64,000 nt of DNA from an uncultured Draconibacterium sp. (GTDB lineage Bacteria > Bacteroidota > Bacteroidia > Bacteroidales > Prolixibacteraceae), in the NCBI RefSeq assembly GCF_963676815.1, contig NZ_OY781365.1:6048501-6112500 (forward strand). Direction: 5' to 3'. The notes beneath the pieces were generated by a model. The model was not told where the DNA came from. It saw only the letters and a list, made by a program, of their open reading frames with translations, and made no database searches. The position numbers and the translations under genes are program-made. This document shows positions 55,829 to 64,000 of this stretch, piece after piece; within the stretch, counting starts at the first letter, position 1, and every line of letters starts with the position of its first letter.

Positions 55829-57919
55829 ATGGAACAAACACAATCAATTGAGAATCTCATTAATGATATAGATAAAGAACAATCTGTGCTTCCAGAATTT
55901 CAACGCGATTTCGTTTGGGAAGAAATGAAGACACTTGATTTATTTGATTCAATTGTAAAAGATATTTTTATTGGTGCTATTATTTATGGAATTCCTTCTT
56001 TTGAAATAACAACAAGAGAAATTGACACAAGAGAAAGAAAGAGGAAAGGAAAAAAAAGGAAGTCGTTAACCACTAGACATTTTTCTAAAGAAAGAATCCT
56101 TGACCTTCAAAAACTTGACAAAGGAAAATTCAAATTAATATTAGACGGTCAGCAAAGAATTACTTCAATTTACAGAGCAATAAAGGGTATTGATAATATC
56201 TATTTTATCCGCAAGAAAGATTCTGAACTGGATGAAGAAGTACTGGCTAAAAAGCCGGCAGAAAGAAAATTAGAAGAATTGTTGTATTGCTTTGATACAG
56301 GCGAAGATGACAACAGACTTTCCATTCAGTTATGTGATGTATGGAAAATTATGAAAGAAGATTATTTGGAAGAAGAAATAAAAGATGATTTTTTTAAACC
56401 AACCGCATATTATACGTCCAATTTTGATGACGAGGATTTTAATGAAAAACTTGAATTTCGTTCATTCTTGTCGTTAAAAAGTAAAATATCAGACCTGTTT
56501 AAAGCAGAAAAACTTCTTTCATACTATCTCCTTGATATGTCATTAGATAAATTTGTTCTTTTCTTCGAAAGGAGCAATAGTCGTGGAGTTCAACTAAATT
56601 TCATTGACATATTAACTGCTAAACTTTATGAAGGATTCAATTTAAAAGAAAAACTCAAAGAATTCGAGAAAGAATACAGTGAGGTTGATATTATTCCAGA
56701 ACTTATAGTTCGTGCAATTGCATACATGATTAGTAAAGAAAGATTTATAAAGTATGGCAAAAGCATTGAAATACATAGAACATTTATTCTAACTGAATTA
56801 AACTCGGAACATTTCAATACTCATTGGGATTCTGTTGTGAAATGGTATAAAAATGCTTTAGATTTCTTGTATAAAAACAACTTCATTCTCAGCCAAAGTT
56901 GGATTCCTTATCCTAACATGCTAATACCTTTAATAATATTCCAAAAAGAACTTAATAATGGCTTTGACCAAATGACAGAGTCACAGTCAATGTTCATAAA
57001 ACAATGGTATTGGTCATCAATTTTCTCTCAAAGGTACACCGGGTCGTCAAACGAAAAAATCATACAAGATTCTAATGTTCTTTCTATTATTTCTGATTCT
57101 GAAAATAAAATTACGGACAGAACATATTTTAATAAACTATTTAAATCGGTACTTAATTCTCCTCAAGATTTATTCTCTTATTCAAAGAAACAGAATGCGA
57201 TTTACAAAGGGATATTGAACTTTGTAAACTACTCTGTTAAAGGATATCTAGACTGGAATAATACAAATAGGATTAACTTTAATTCGGACATTGATGACCA
57301 CCATATCTTCCCAAAGGATTATATTCTTAAAAAGAGCAGTGAAGATAGCGAGGAAAGAGATTTTATTGACTGCGTTGTAAATAGGACTTTAATTCCCAAA
57401 ATCACAAATATTAAAATTGGCAATAAAGCACCTTCCATTTACATGCAAGAAATAAAAAACGATAAAAATGAATCTTTGGAGGAGAGTTTAAAATCTCATT
57501 ATATTGAGACAGATATAATTAATGGAGGTTATGATAATGACTTTGTATTCTTTCTTGAGTATAGAGCTGATGAAATATACAAGGCTCTTGATAATAAAGT
57601 ATTCAGTCAGAATGATGAAGTAAAAAAGCGATTCTACATAGAACCTGTCTGGGATAAATCAATTTCGGTGTTTGCAAGATATTATAAAACAGAAGTTAAT
57701 GGTAGTTTTAATCCTAAGTCAGGGTCTTTGTCATACAACGGGAAACTATATGACTCTCCTTCAGGAGCTGGTATTCAAGCTAAGATTGACATTGGTGCAC
57801 CAGAGGATACAACAGTTAATGGCTGGAGATTTTGGAAATTCATTGACCCAACAACTAACGAAGAAAAATATATCTCAGAACTAAGAGAAATGAGTGTGGA
57901 ACAAAATTACAGTGCATAA
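55829..57919 (+). CDS. GmrSD-like (DUF262/DUF1524) restriction protein with RAMA-like C-terminus
   Basis: This 696-residue protein belongs to the single-chain GmrSD/BrxU group of type IV restriction enzymes. The DUF262 part has LPEFQRDFVW (21-30) and the nucleotide-binding LILDGQQRITSIYRA (DGQQR 106-110). A DUF1524-like HNH nuclease follows near 485-530 (DIDDHHIFPKDYIL, then VNRTLIPKITN with N and K spacing typical of the family). The last 70 residues (SGSLSYNGKLYDSPSGAG, NGWRFWKFI) resemble a RAMA/DUF4357 module thought to read modified DNA. It would cut phage DNA carrying modified bases. It is alone and flanked by attC-like hairpins. Confidence 0.8.
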   Translation: MEQTQSIENLINDIDKEQSVLPEFQRDFVWEEMKTLDLFDSIVKDIFIGAIIYGIPSFEITTREIDTRERKRKGKKRKSLTTRHFSKERILDLQKLDKGKFKLILDGQQRITSIYRAIKGIDNIYFIRKKDSELDEEVLAKKPAERKLEELLYCFDTGEDDNRLSIQLCDVWKIMKEDYLEEEIKDDFFKPTAYYTSNFDDEDFNEKLEFRSFLSLKSKISDLFKAEKLLSYYLLDMSLDKFVLFFERSNSRGVQLNFIDILTAKLYEGFNLKEKLKEFEKEYSEVDIIPELIVRAIAYMISKERFIKYGKSIEIHRTFILTELNSEHFNTHWDSVVKWYKNALDFLYKNNFILSQSWIPYPNMLIPLIIFQKELNNGFDQMTESQSMFIKQWYWSSIFSQRYTGSSNEKIIQDSNVLSIISDSENKITDRTYFNKLFKSVLNSPQDLFSYSKKQNAIYKGILNFVNYSVKGYLDWNNTNRINFNSDIDDHHIFPKDYILKKSSEDSEERDFIDCVVNRTLIPKITNIKIGNKAPSIYMQEIKNDKNESLEESLKSHYIETDIINGGYDNDFVFFLEYRADEIYKALDNKVFSQNDEVKKRFYIEPVWDKSISVFARYYKTEVNGSFNPKSGSLSYNGKLYDSPSGAGIQAKIDIGAPEDTTVNGWRFWKFIDPTTNEEKYISELREMSVEQNYSA

Positions 57920-57985
57920 CAAAAGCTATATGTAATGCGGGATACAGCGAGTAATTCAATCGCAGTTCTTCGCATCAACACCGCC
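57914..57985 (+). repeat. Partial attC-like arm after the DUF262 gene
   Basis: GCATAAC (57914-57920) contains the gene's stop codon. It is followed by TATATGTAATGCGGG, which resembles TATAAGTGTAATAC of the upstream hairpin. GTAATGCG can pair with CGCATCAAC (57971-57979) around a long loop. No GTTRRRY core closes it, so it looks like a decayed or half site. Confidence 0.35.
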
Positions 57986-58040
57986 AATTCGTCTTTGACG
58001 ATTTGGCTATAAAAACAAAAACGTGAATAAACGAATTGGC
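57983..58040. repeat. Inverted repeat GCCAATTCGT / ACGAATTGGC
   Basis: Perfect 10-base arms at 57983-57992 and 58031-58040 with a 38-base spacer, inside the 460-base gap after the DUF262 gene. It may be the remaining stem of the cassette end or part of an older mobile repeat. Confidence 0.5.
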
Positions 58041-58223
58041 TCAGTGGCAGCTTGAATGTGAAGCGTTTCAAAGTCCCGCACTCCACATGGCCAAACCGTT
58101 ACAAAAAATCAATCTCCAATATTTCCTTATTGGGCGTTGCTCATTAAAGTTATTAAAACCAACAATCCACTATTCTCAAGCCTTTCAGGAGCAATTTACA
58201 AACTCAAATAAGTTGGGTAGAGC

Positions 58224-58264
58224 CCTTCTACCCAAGGGAATCAGCCTTCTACCCTAAGGAATCA
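58224..58264. repeat. Short tandem repeat, 21-base period, in the 57920-58379 gap
   Basis: CCTTCTACCCAAGGGAATCA and CCTTCTACCCTAAGGAATCA are direct copies 21 bases apart. Further decayed copies (CAAGGGAATTG, CCGGGGAATAA, AAAAGGATTAT) continue to about 58380. The gap holds no gene. Confidence 0.55.
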
Positions 58265-58379
58265 TAGAGATTTCCTAAAGAATTGCTTTAATTACTTAGG
58301 TAATATCTATGAAGGACAAGGGAATTGTTCTTCTTACCCGGGGAATAATGATACTTCCTAAAAGGATTATATCGGTTCC

Positions 58380-58739
58380 CTATTCTTTTGACAATGCCGT
58401 TTTAATTGCTGCTACCGTTTTGGGCGAATTACCCACAAAAAGATTTCCGTCGATTTCAAAAACCGGGCGTTTCAAAAAAGTGTATTCCAGTAACAACAGT
58501 TTTTTATAATCGGCATCGGTTTTTACCGGGTTGGTTTCAAGAGCAGCTTTTAATTTCCGGGCGCGTTTGTTTATTAATGCTTCGTAGCTTTTTGTATGAG
58601 CATACATTCGTTCAACTTGCTCGTCAGTTACCGCATCGGTTTTAATATCCTGCTTCACAAAACTATCTTCAACCTTTACTTCTTTCATTATTCGTTTGCA
58701 GGTATCGCAGGTGGACAGGTAATATACTTTTCGTTTCAT
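58380..58739 (-). CDS. ArsC/Spx-family protein
   Basis: This 119-residue thioredoxin-fold protein has a CxxC motif near the N-terminus (YYLSTCDTCKRIM) and a C-terminal RPVFEIDGNLFVGNSPKTVAAIK. Glutaredoxin-dependent arsenate reductases and YffB/Spx proteins share this fold. The cis-proline region LKRPVFEI is right, but the resolving arginines of true ArsC are not obvious, and there is no ars operon nearby. A redox role is more likely than arsenate resistance. Confidence 0.82.
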   Translation of the reverse strand: MKRKVYYLSTCDTCKRIMKEVKVEDSFVKQDIKTDAVTDEQVERMYAHTKSYEALINKRARKLKAALETNPVKTDADYKKLLLLEYTFLKRPVFEIDGNLFVGNSPKTVAAIKTALSKE

Positions 58740-58892
58740 TCGCTTTCTTTTTAGTGACCGAAAGATAAATATTTACCTTGTCTTTTCAGACGGAAAATAC
58801 TTTTTCTCCCGAAGTTTCGGGACTAAAAAAGGATTCAAAAATGTCACCGCTGACGAATAAATGTCTTACGCCCTATCGGGCAGATTTTACTA

Positions 58893-59263
58893 TTTGTCTT
58901 AACACAAATAGTAAACACAAAAGTCAAGGCTGCGCCCACTTCACTCGGAAAAGCTACGCGATGCCGGCTAAAATTCCTGAAACTCCCCCCGAAACTTCGG
59001 GGCTCCTCAAACATTAGTAATTTTTACGCCTTCCCCCCTTGTTTTCCGGCTCACCGGACGAGGCCAAGCTCTGATGTAGCTGTCGTTACTTCAAGCGAAC
59101 GGCCTCTTTTGGTCTTTCCTCGGAGTTGAAATAAAATCTTAGAGAGAGCGGGAAGCTCCGAAGAAATGAGGAGATCACCCGGCCGAACTTAGGTTTTATA
59201 AAAACGAAGAGGAAGATCAAAAGTAGCCTTGACTTTTTTGTATCGTTTTTGTGTCAAGACAAA
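58893..59263. repeat. MITE-like element with 39-base imperfect inverted repeats
   Basis: The left arm 58893-58931 and the reverse of the right arm 59225-59263 share AGCCTTGACTTTT, TTTGTGT and AAGACAAA in register over 39 bases. Weaker similarity extends outward (GGGCAGAT / CGGCGGCCAT). The 293-base interior has no ORF but holds small hairpins such as CCCCGAAACTTCGGGG. It fills the 595-base gap between the ArsC and methyltransferase genes. Confidence 0.6.
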
Positions 59264-59334
59264 AATGATGGCCGCCGGCAGGCAGATTTATCACGGAAAG
59301 TGTAATAATTAAAAAGTAACTTATAAAATGAATC

Positions 59335-60075
59335 CTACTTCTCACAACTCAACACCATAGGCAAGTGTTTTCCACCATTAGCATCCTGTTTAAAGTTGGC
59401 GTAAAAATGAATGTTTCGGAAACCGGCTTTTTCCAAAAGTGTTTTTAATGTTTTGCTTTTAAGTGCCAGCAAAGGAGTTTCGTTCGATACTATTCGGTTG
59501 ATGGCTTTAATCTCCAGATCGGTTTGAAAACCGACCAACTCAGAATCATCAGCAAAATTATATCGACGTACAAAGCGGATGTTTTCAGAATCGATGATTG
59601 GCAGAGCTTCAACCGGCTCACTACAAATATAGTCGTAGTTCAGCAGTTGGATCAACAATTGTCCGCCTGGTTTTAATACGGTTTTGGCACCTTCAAGCAT
59701 CTGCAACACAAGTTCTTCCGAATTAAGGTGCACCAGGGTATTACCAAAACACAAAATGGCATCAAAATGCTGCGGGCTAAAATCCTGCGCCAGTTCCAAC
59801 ATATTTCCCTGCTGAAAAGTTAGCTTTTCGTGTTTCTTGTTGCCAATGGCTTGCTCCAACAAATCTTCATTCAAGTCTATTCCTGTAACTTCTGCCCCAC
59901 CCGATGCCAGCTGAAACGCCAGTTCGCCGGTGGCACAACCAATATCCAGAATTTGTTTTCCGTGCAGTTCACCAAGCTTGTTTTGCACAAACTTCAGTTG
60001 CATAGGATTAAACGGAAAGATCTCGGAATAATACTTTGAAATGGAGGTGTAGAACGTATTTTGTGTATCGTGCAT
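59335..60075 (-). CDS. Class I SAM-dependent methyltransferase
   Basis: This 246-residue enzyme has motif I ILDIGCATGELAFQLASGG, motif II VTGIDLNEDLL, motif IV DAILCFGNTLVHL and post-motif VLKPGGQLLIQLLNYD. The ATG at 60075 is preferred over a TTG two codons upstream. It is the last gene of a small minus-strand set, DUF6132, thioredoxin, methyltransferase, with an 8-base gap to thioredoxin. Confidence 0.87.
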   Translation of the reverse strand: MHDTQNTFYTSISKYYSEIFPFNPMQLKFVQNKLGELHGKQILDIGCATGELAFQLASGGAEVTGIDLNEDLLEQAIGNKKHEKLTFQQGNMLELAQDFSPQHFDAILCFGNTLVHLNSEELVLQMLEGAKTVLKPGGQLLIQLLNYDYICSEPVEALPIIDSENIRFVRRYNFADDSELVGFQTDLEIKAINRIVSNETPLLALKSKTLKTLLEKAGFRNIHFYANFKQDANGGKHLPMVLSCEK

Positions 60076-60083
60076 GTACAAAT

Positions 60084-60383
60084 TTACAAATATTGCTCAA
60101 CAATATTTTTTACTTCATGGGCCGGGCGCACGCCCATACCGCTCCACTTCAGTTCGCCGTCTTTAAACAACATCAGCGTTGGAATGCTTCGTATCTGATA
60201 TTTCGAAGCAATATTCGGGTTGCGGTCAACATCCACCTTAATGATCTTGATATTTTCTTTCAGCTCGGCTTTCACCTCTTTCAAAATAGCCGGCATTTGT
60301 TTGCACGGACCACACCAATCGGCATAAAAGTCGACCAAAACCGGACGCTTACAATTGATAATATTTTTGAATTTAGCTATCAT
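60084..60383 (-). CDS. Thioredoxin
   Basis: This 99-residue cytosolic thioredoxin has DFYADWCGPCKQMPAIL (active site WCGPC) and the cis-proline loop RSIPTLMLFKDGEL. It lacks a signal peptide. The start overlaps the DUF6132 gene by 11 bases, so the two are coupled; pairing with a small membrane protein hints at work on membrane proteins. Confidence 0.93.
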   Translation of the reverse strand: MIAKFKNIINCKRPVLVDFYADWCGPCKQMPAILKEVKAELKENIKIIKVDVDRNPNIASKYQIRSIPTLMLFKDGELKWSGMGVRPAHEVKNIVEQYL

Positions 60384-60603
60384 TCTGTTCTGCTCTTTTT
60401 TTGCGCTTTACAATAAAATCGTTTATTGCATCGCCCAATAAATAACCAACAGCAGCTCCCCACAAAGTACTCCAGTACCACACCGATTTAATGGGGCAGG
60501 TACCGCTTAAACATCCCACATATTTCCAGTAAAGGAAACCTCCAATGGCACCAACTACCAATAAAATCAGGGCCAGCTGCTTTTCTTTTATAATCTTTTT
60601 CAT
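60373..60603 (-). CDS. DUF6132 small membrane protein
   Basis: This 76-residue protein has two membrane helices (LALILLVVGAIGGFLYWKY and STLWGAAVGYLLGDAIN). A conserved loop CLSGTCPI holds two cysteines between them, and the tail is basic. This matches DUF6132. The cysteine pair and overlap with thioredoxin suggest a thiol-related role (inference). Confidence 0.8.
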   Translation of the reverse strand: MKKIIKEKQLALILLVVGAIGGFLYWKYVGCLSGTCPIKSVWYWSTLWGAAVGYLLGDAINDFIVKRKKRAEQNDS

Positions 60604-60755
60604 GTGTACTACAACTTTGAAACAACGACAAGCACATTTAGTTTTTAAATAAACATTGAAAAAAATGATTGGGAATAGATTTCGCCGAAATCATAACTTT
60701 AAGGAAATATAAACCTCGGCGAAAACGGCTACTTTTGCCCGCTTTAGAAAATAGT

Positions 60756-61658
60756 ATGTGGGCATTATTTGGTTTGGCATCGGCCTTGTTTCTGGGCATT
60801 TACGACATTTTTAAAAAGCAATCGGTTAACGGCAATGCGGTTATGCCCGTATTGTTTTTTTCAACCGTTGCCAGCACATTGCTGTTTACCCCTTTTATTA
60901 TTTTATCGTTTAAATCGCCCGAGCTGTTGGCCAACACCGGTTTATTTGTACCCAAACTTACGGCTACCGAACATCTTCAGGTGTTGCTAAAATCGGCTAT
61001 TGTTGTGTCGAGCTGGGTGCTTGCCTTTTTTGCACTGAAACACCTGCCCATTACTATTGTTGCGCCTATCCGGGCTACCGGTCCGCTTTGGACACTCATC
61101 GGCGCCCTCATCATTTTTCACGAACGATTGAATGTTTACCAGTGGATTGGAATTGCCATCACCCTGGTATTTTTCTACCTGTTCTCCACCGCAGGAAAAG
61201 CAGAAGGCATCCATTTTAAACGCAACAAATGGATTTATTTTATTGTTGCCGGCACGCTGCTTGGCGCGTGCAGCGGATTATACGACAAATTTATTTTACA
61301 GCGAATTGATCGTGTGGCGGTACAGGCCTGGTTTTCGGTTTACCAGGTGGTAATTCTGCTCCCCTTTGTTTTGCTGAACGAGAAAATAAGGAAACGCAAG
61401 AACATCCATTTCCAGTGGCGCTGGACAATTCCGCTTATCGGGCTGTTTTTGGTCATTGCCGACTACCTCTACTTTTATGCCCTCAGCAACGAGGATGCAC
61501 TGATATCGGTAATCTCTGCATTACGCCGCGGAAGTGTTTTGGTAGCTTTTGTAATTGGCGGCTTGCTGTTTAAAGAACAAAACCTGAAAAAGAAAGGTGC
61601 CTACCTTGTTGGAATTCTTACCGGTATTTTGCTGATTACTTTGGGAACGGTGTTGTAA
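60756..61658 (+). CDS. EamA-family (DMT) transporter
   Basis: This 300-residue inner-membrane protein has ten hydrophobic segments in two five-helix halves. It shows VVSSWVLAFFALKHLPITIVAPIRATGPLWTLIGA in the first half and YFYALSNEDALISVISALRRGSVLVAF in the second, both EamA-like. The ATG at 60756 fits the first helix (MWALFGLASALFLGIYDIF); an upstream TTG would add a charged tail. The substrate is unknown. Confidence 0.87.
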   Translation: MWALFGLASALFLGIYDIFKKQSVNGNAVMPVLFFSTVASTLLFTPFIILSFKSPELLANTGLFVPKLTATEHLQVLLKSAIVVSSWVLAFFALKHLPITIVAPIRATGPLWTLIGALIIFHERLNVYQWIGIAITLVFFYLFSTAGKAEGIHFKRNKWIYFIVAGTLLGACSGLYDKFILQRIDRVAVQAWFSVYQVVILLPFVLLNEKIRKRKNIHFQWRWTIPLIGLFLVIADYLYFYALSNEDALISVISALRRGSVLVAFVIGGLLFKEQNLKKKGAYLVGILTGILLITLGTVL

Positions 61659-61811
61659 GATTTGCCACTAGCTTCTAGTCGCGAGCCGCGAGTTGAAAGA
61701 TTGATTGCAGATTGAGGGACATTGAAAATAGATAGATGTTTAAAGTAGAAAGTGTTCCATTTAAACTTCTTACTCGAAACTCGGAGCTAGCGGCTCGCAG
61801 TTGATAAAAAC

Positions 61812-61845
61812 AAAAAAGGCCTCCCACAAATTGCAGAAAGCCTTT
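61812..61845 (-). terminator. Terminator between converging genes
   Basis: AAAGGC (61815-61820) pairs with GCCTTT (61840-61845), with partial inner pairing, beside an A run that reads as T on the minus strand. It ends the DUF3078 transcript and probably also the EamA one. Confidence 0.7.
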
Positions 61846-61865
61846 CTTAAATATTTTGTATTCAA

Positions 61866-62732
61866 TTAGAATTTAAACGTCAGTCCTACTCCAAACGATT
61901 CCATAAACTGTAAAGCTGGTGCCGGAAATCCGGCTGGATCTTCTCCCTGAATTTTAACATCATTATCGTAAATCATTTGGGTAATCAGGTTGGCCGACAA
62001 GTAATCGTTCACCTTCATTATGATCTTAAATGTCCAGTCGATATCGATGTTTTTAGGCTCATCAAGATAATTCGAGAAAAGGTCAACCTTGGTATCGAGC
62101 GTTACATTTTTCATAATATCTTTTTTAAGCTGCGCTTTAACGGTAGCTCCCATTTCTGCCCGTAAATTATTCCCGGGCTCAACACCAAAGGCTCCTTCAG
62201 CAGCCAAATCATCGTCGGTTACAAAAGTAAGTTTTCCCGAAACAGGTGCCATCATAACCGAAAGTACATCAGTTTTATAGTCCATACCAACACCAAAAGT
62301 AAGGTAACCCGGTGCCATAAATTTTGAAATGGCATTATCAGTATCCGGGTAATTATATCCTTTTGCAAATTGCGATTTAAAGTTTAATAAACCCGCATAA
62401 TTCCAGTTTCCGCTGGCCTCGATACCCAATTTCGAACTGATATCGATTTTATCGTCAGACTTTCGCACCTTCTGGTCTTCTTCTTTCAAAAATCCATAAC
62501 GGAAATCGAAACTATTGTCCCAGCTCAATTTATCTTTTTTATAATTGGCAGCGTAGTTAAACATCATCACCCCCGACATTGAACTCTTTCCTCCGGCAGC
62601 CCAATTGCTTAACGATACCTGTGCGAAATTAAATGTAGCATTTCCGCTTGTGGTCCACAGCGTATCTTTTTTCTCTTGTTGCGCAAATGCCAGTGCAGGA
62701 ATAATAAAAAGTAGAATAAGTAATTTTTTCAT
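61866..62732 (-). CDS. DUF3078 outer-membrane-type protein
   Basis: This 288-residue protein is read from the ATG at 62732, where a signal peptide (LLILLFIIPALAFAQQ) begins. Upstream in-frame sequence lacks that logic. The DUF3078 hallmark TTSGNATFNFAQVSLSNWAAGG follows the signal, and alternating beta strands run to a terminal VGLTFKF. Probably an outer-membrane barrel of unknown role. Confidence 0.88.
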   Translation of the reverse strand: MKKLLILLFIIPALAFAQQEKKDTLWTTSGNATFNFAQVSLSNWAAGGKSSMSGVMMFNYAANYKKDKLSWDNSFDFRYGFLKEEDQKVRKSDDKIDISSKLGIEASGNWNYAGLLNFKSQFAKGYNYPDTDNAISKFMAPGYLTFGVGMDYKTDVLSVMMAPVSGKLTFVTDDDLAAEGAFGVEPGNNLRAEMGATVKAQLKKDIMKNVTLDTKVDLFSNYLDEPKNIDIDWTFKIIMKVNDYLSANLITQMIYDNDVKIQGEDPAGFPAPALQFMESFGVGLTFKF

Positions 62733-62810
62733 GTTTTTTTGTTTGGTAATTTTTTCAAATCTCAAATTTGGAATTAGAACAAAGGTCGGAAAAAAAAGTT
62801 TGTAACCATA

Positions 62811-62856
62811 AAAAAAGTCCCTTGAACCGAATAACAAAAGTTATCCGGCCAAGGGA
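62811..62856 (-). terminator. Rho-independent terminator
   Basis: On the minus strand, TCCCTTGG-CCGGATAAC pairs with GTTATTCGG-CAAGGGA with small bulges around a TTTT loop, followed by a T run. It ends the gene at 62881. Confidence 0.8.
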
Positions 62857-62880
62857 TCATTCTACCCAATTTAAGCCAGT

Positions 62881-63951
62881 TTAAAACTGAAGCTTATCTT
62901 CTATTTTCATCATTTCATCCTTGCTCATGCGGGGCATGGCAACAATTGTTAATAACATACTGTGCGAGGGATATTCAACAAGCAATGCCGATCCATCCTC
63001 TTCTGAAAGGTCGCCATATCGGTAATTTCTGTTGCCACTTCCAAATCGTTGTAACGATTTAAATTCGGCATCATCTTTATCCACGTTTCTATCGGCTTGC
63101 ATTGTAATGGCAATGGTTTGCGTTCCCTTAATAAAAGTAGCTACATAAATTCCATCAGAATTAGCCGTAGCAAACGACTGATACCCGGCTATCTCGCAAT
63201 TTTCAATAACTTCGGTAAACTCGTCGAAATCATAATTAACCGGCATTATATCTTCGTCTTCATCCTCAAAATCATCCATATCTCCCATTTCACCAAAAGC
63301 CGACATTAATCCCCCCAGTCCTTGTTGCTGCTGTTGTTCGGAGATGCTTTCGAAATCAACACCTGTGGGAGGATTAAATTTAGATGAAGCAACTTTTGTA
63401 TTAGGATCAAAATCAACAAAATTTTCATTGGCTTCAATACCCATTATTTTTGCTTCGGTTTTTAAAGGAACACCTTTATATATCCACGATTTTGCACCCA
63501 TTAATTTAATTATTTCGCACGTGTAGGCGCCAAGTTTTTCAGTACCCAGCTTTTTACCCCCCAGTTGCTCCAGCAATTCATCGGCAAAATCCTGTTGCTC
63601 TTGTTCGGTCATTTCGCTGGCAAAATCCTGCGCATCCTGGTAATACGGCATTGTTCCGTTTGTTCCGGTGCCTTCAATATAATCGGCTACCCAAAACTTA
63701 TCTTTTACCAAAACTGTGCACATATCTTTTTCTTCCGTATTTTTAATACCAAACATTTTTGTTGTGGTTGTTGACTTTTCGCGCTCGCAACTTTTCAGGC
63801 CATAGTCGTCCCACCAAAGTTCTTTTGTTCCTGTTGTATTTCCGGTAAGCTCGTATTTTATGTAGCCCGATTTTATGGCATATTTTTTTGCTTCCTGGGC
63901 AAAACCGTTTAAGCTAATAATAGCCAAAACCAGGATTATTATCTTTTTCAT
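62881..63951 (-). CDS. Exported protein of unknown function
   Basis: This 356-residue protein has a signal peptide ending near GFAQ (residue 18). The mature part begins KYAIKSGYIKYELTG and continues WWDDYGLKSCER, a start resembling DUF4412-type periplasmic proteins. A glutamine run and an acidic stretch (DDFEDEDEDI) lie near 210-235. Two cysteines at 55 and 78 and one at about 252 could form disulfides. I cannot assign a function. It lies just before the right edge. Confidence 0.7.
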   Translation of the reverse strand: MKKIIILVLAIISLNGFAQEAKKYAIKSGYIKYELTGNTTGTKELWWDDYGLKSCEREKSTTTTKMFGIKNTEEKDMCTVLVKDKFWVADYIEGTGTNGTMPYYQDAQDFASEMTEQEQQDFADELLEQLGGKKLGTEKLGAYTCEIIKLMGAKSWIYKGVPLKTEAKIMGIEANENFVDFDPNTKVASSKFNPPTGVDFESISEQQQQQGLGGLMSAFGEMGDMDDFEDEDEDIMPVNYDFDEFTEVIENCEIAGYQSFATANSDGIYVATFIKGTQTIAITMQADRNVDKDDAEFKSLQRFGSGNRNYRYGDLSEEDGSALLVEYPSHSMLLTIVAMPRMSKDEMMKIEDKLQF

Positions 63952-64000
63952 TTTATGATATTGTTTAGAGCAGGTTGTATAAATGTGGGAAATAAAGTGT

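Noticed and set aside
58380..58739. Arsenate resistance operon
   Set aside because: Only a lone ArsC/Spx-fold gene is present; no arsR, acr3 or arsB neighbour.

Overview
The window reads as a chromosomal segment of a Bacteroidota bacterium. Support comes from a MobC coupling protein with a YWFCY domain, DUF5916, DUF3078, DUF6090 and DUF6132 families, an IntDOT-like integrase that lacks the usual first catalytic arginine, weak Shine-Dalgarno signals, and TAnnTTTG-type promoter elements. The aromatic-acid cluster and the intergenic repeats would suit an anaerobic or facultative marine group such as Marinilabiliales/Prolixibacteraceae, but that placement is inference. No rRNA or tRNA gene and no CRISPR array was seen.

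Region 1 (1-20430) looks like part of an integrative mobilizable element carrying a defence island. The left edge holds the tail of a probable relaxase gene and a complete mobC. The right edge holds a tyrosine recombinase preceded by repeated GGTGAACAA boxes and an inverted repeat. Between them, all on the minus strand, lie an Avs-like nuclease-STAND ATPase, a class 2 OLD nuclease plus UvrD-like helicase (Gabija-like), and a four-gene Wadjet (JetABCD) plasmid-restriction operon. The OLD, helicase and Jet genes are packed so tightly (overlaps or a 26-base gap) that they may form one transcript. Decayed gene remnants, including an ImmA/IrrE-type peptidase, lie near both ends.

Region 2 (20961-34182) has an AraC-type regulator divergent from a plus-strand run of eight genes: cupin lipoprotein, DUF5916 outer-membrane protein, alpha/beta hydrolase lipoprotein, two aldo/keto reductases, a second hydrolase, an NTF2-like protein and a type-B carboxylesterase. 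The last gene is cut at its 3' end by an IS21-family element, which also cuts the converging gene on its other side. No target duplication is apparent.

Region 3 (34257-41695) holds an AraC-TPR one-component regulator, an ankyrin lipoprotein, a membrane acyltransferase overlapping a four-repeat propeller-like protein, a serine hydrolase, a DUF6090 protein and a polyphosphate glucokinase-type ROK kinase.

Region 4 (41985-51999, minus strand) is a coherent aryl-acid module. It contains indolepyruvate:ferredoxin oxidoreductase IorA/IorB, a porin, two phenylacetate-CoA ligase paralogues, three double-ACT proteins, and a sodium:solute symporter with a 59-residue accessory membrane protein. Together they likely link arylacetate uptake and activation with aromatic 2-oxo-acid metabolism, with the ACT proteins as ligand sensors.

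Region 5 (52201-64000) is mixed: a PepSY-type membrane protein, two methyltransferases, thioredoxin-like proteins, an ArsC-family protein, an EamA transporter, a DUF3078 protein and a stand-alone GmrSD-like (DUF262) restriction protein. The last carries a RAMA-like C-terminus and sits between two attC-like hairpins, as if it were an integron-type cassette. A MITE-like inverted repeat spans about 370 bases near 59 kb.
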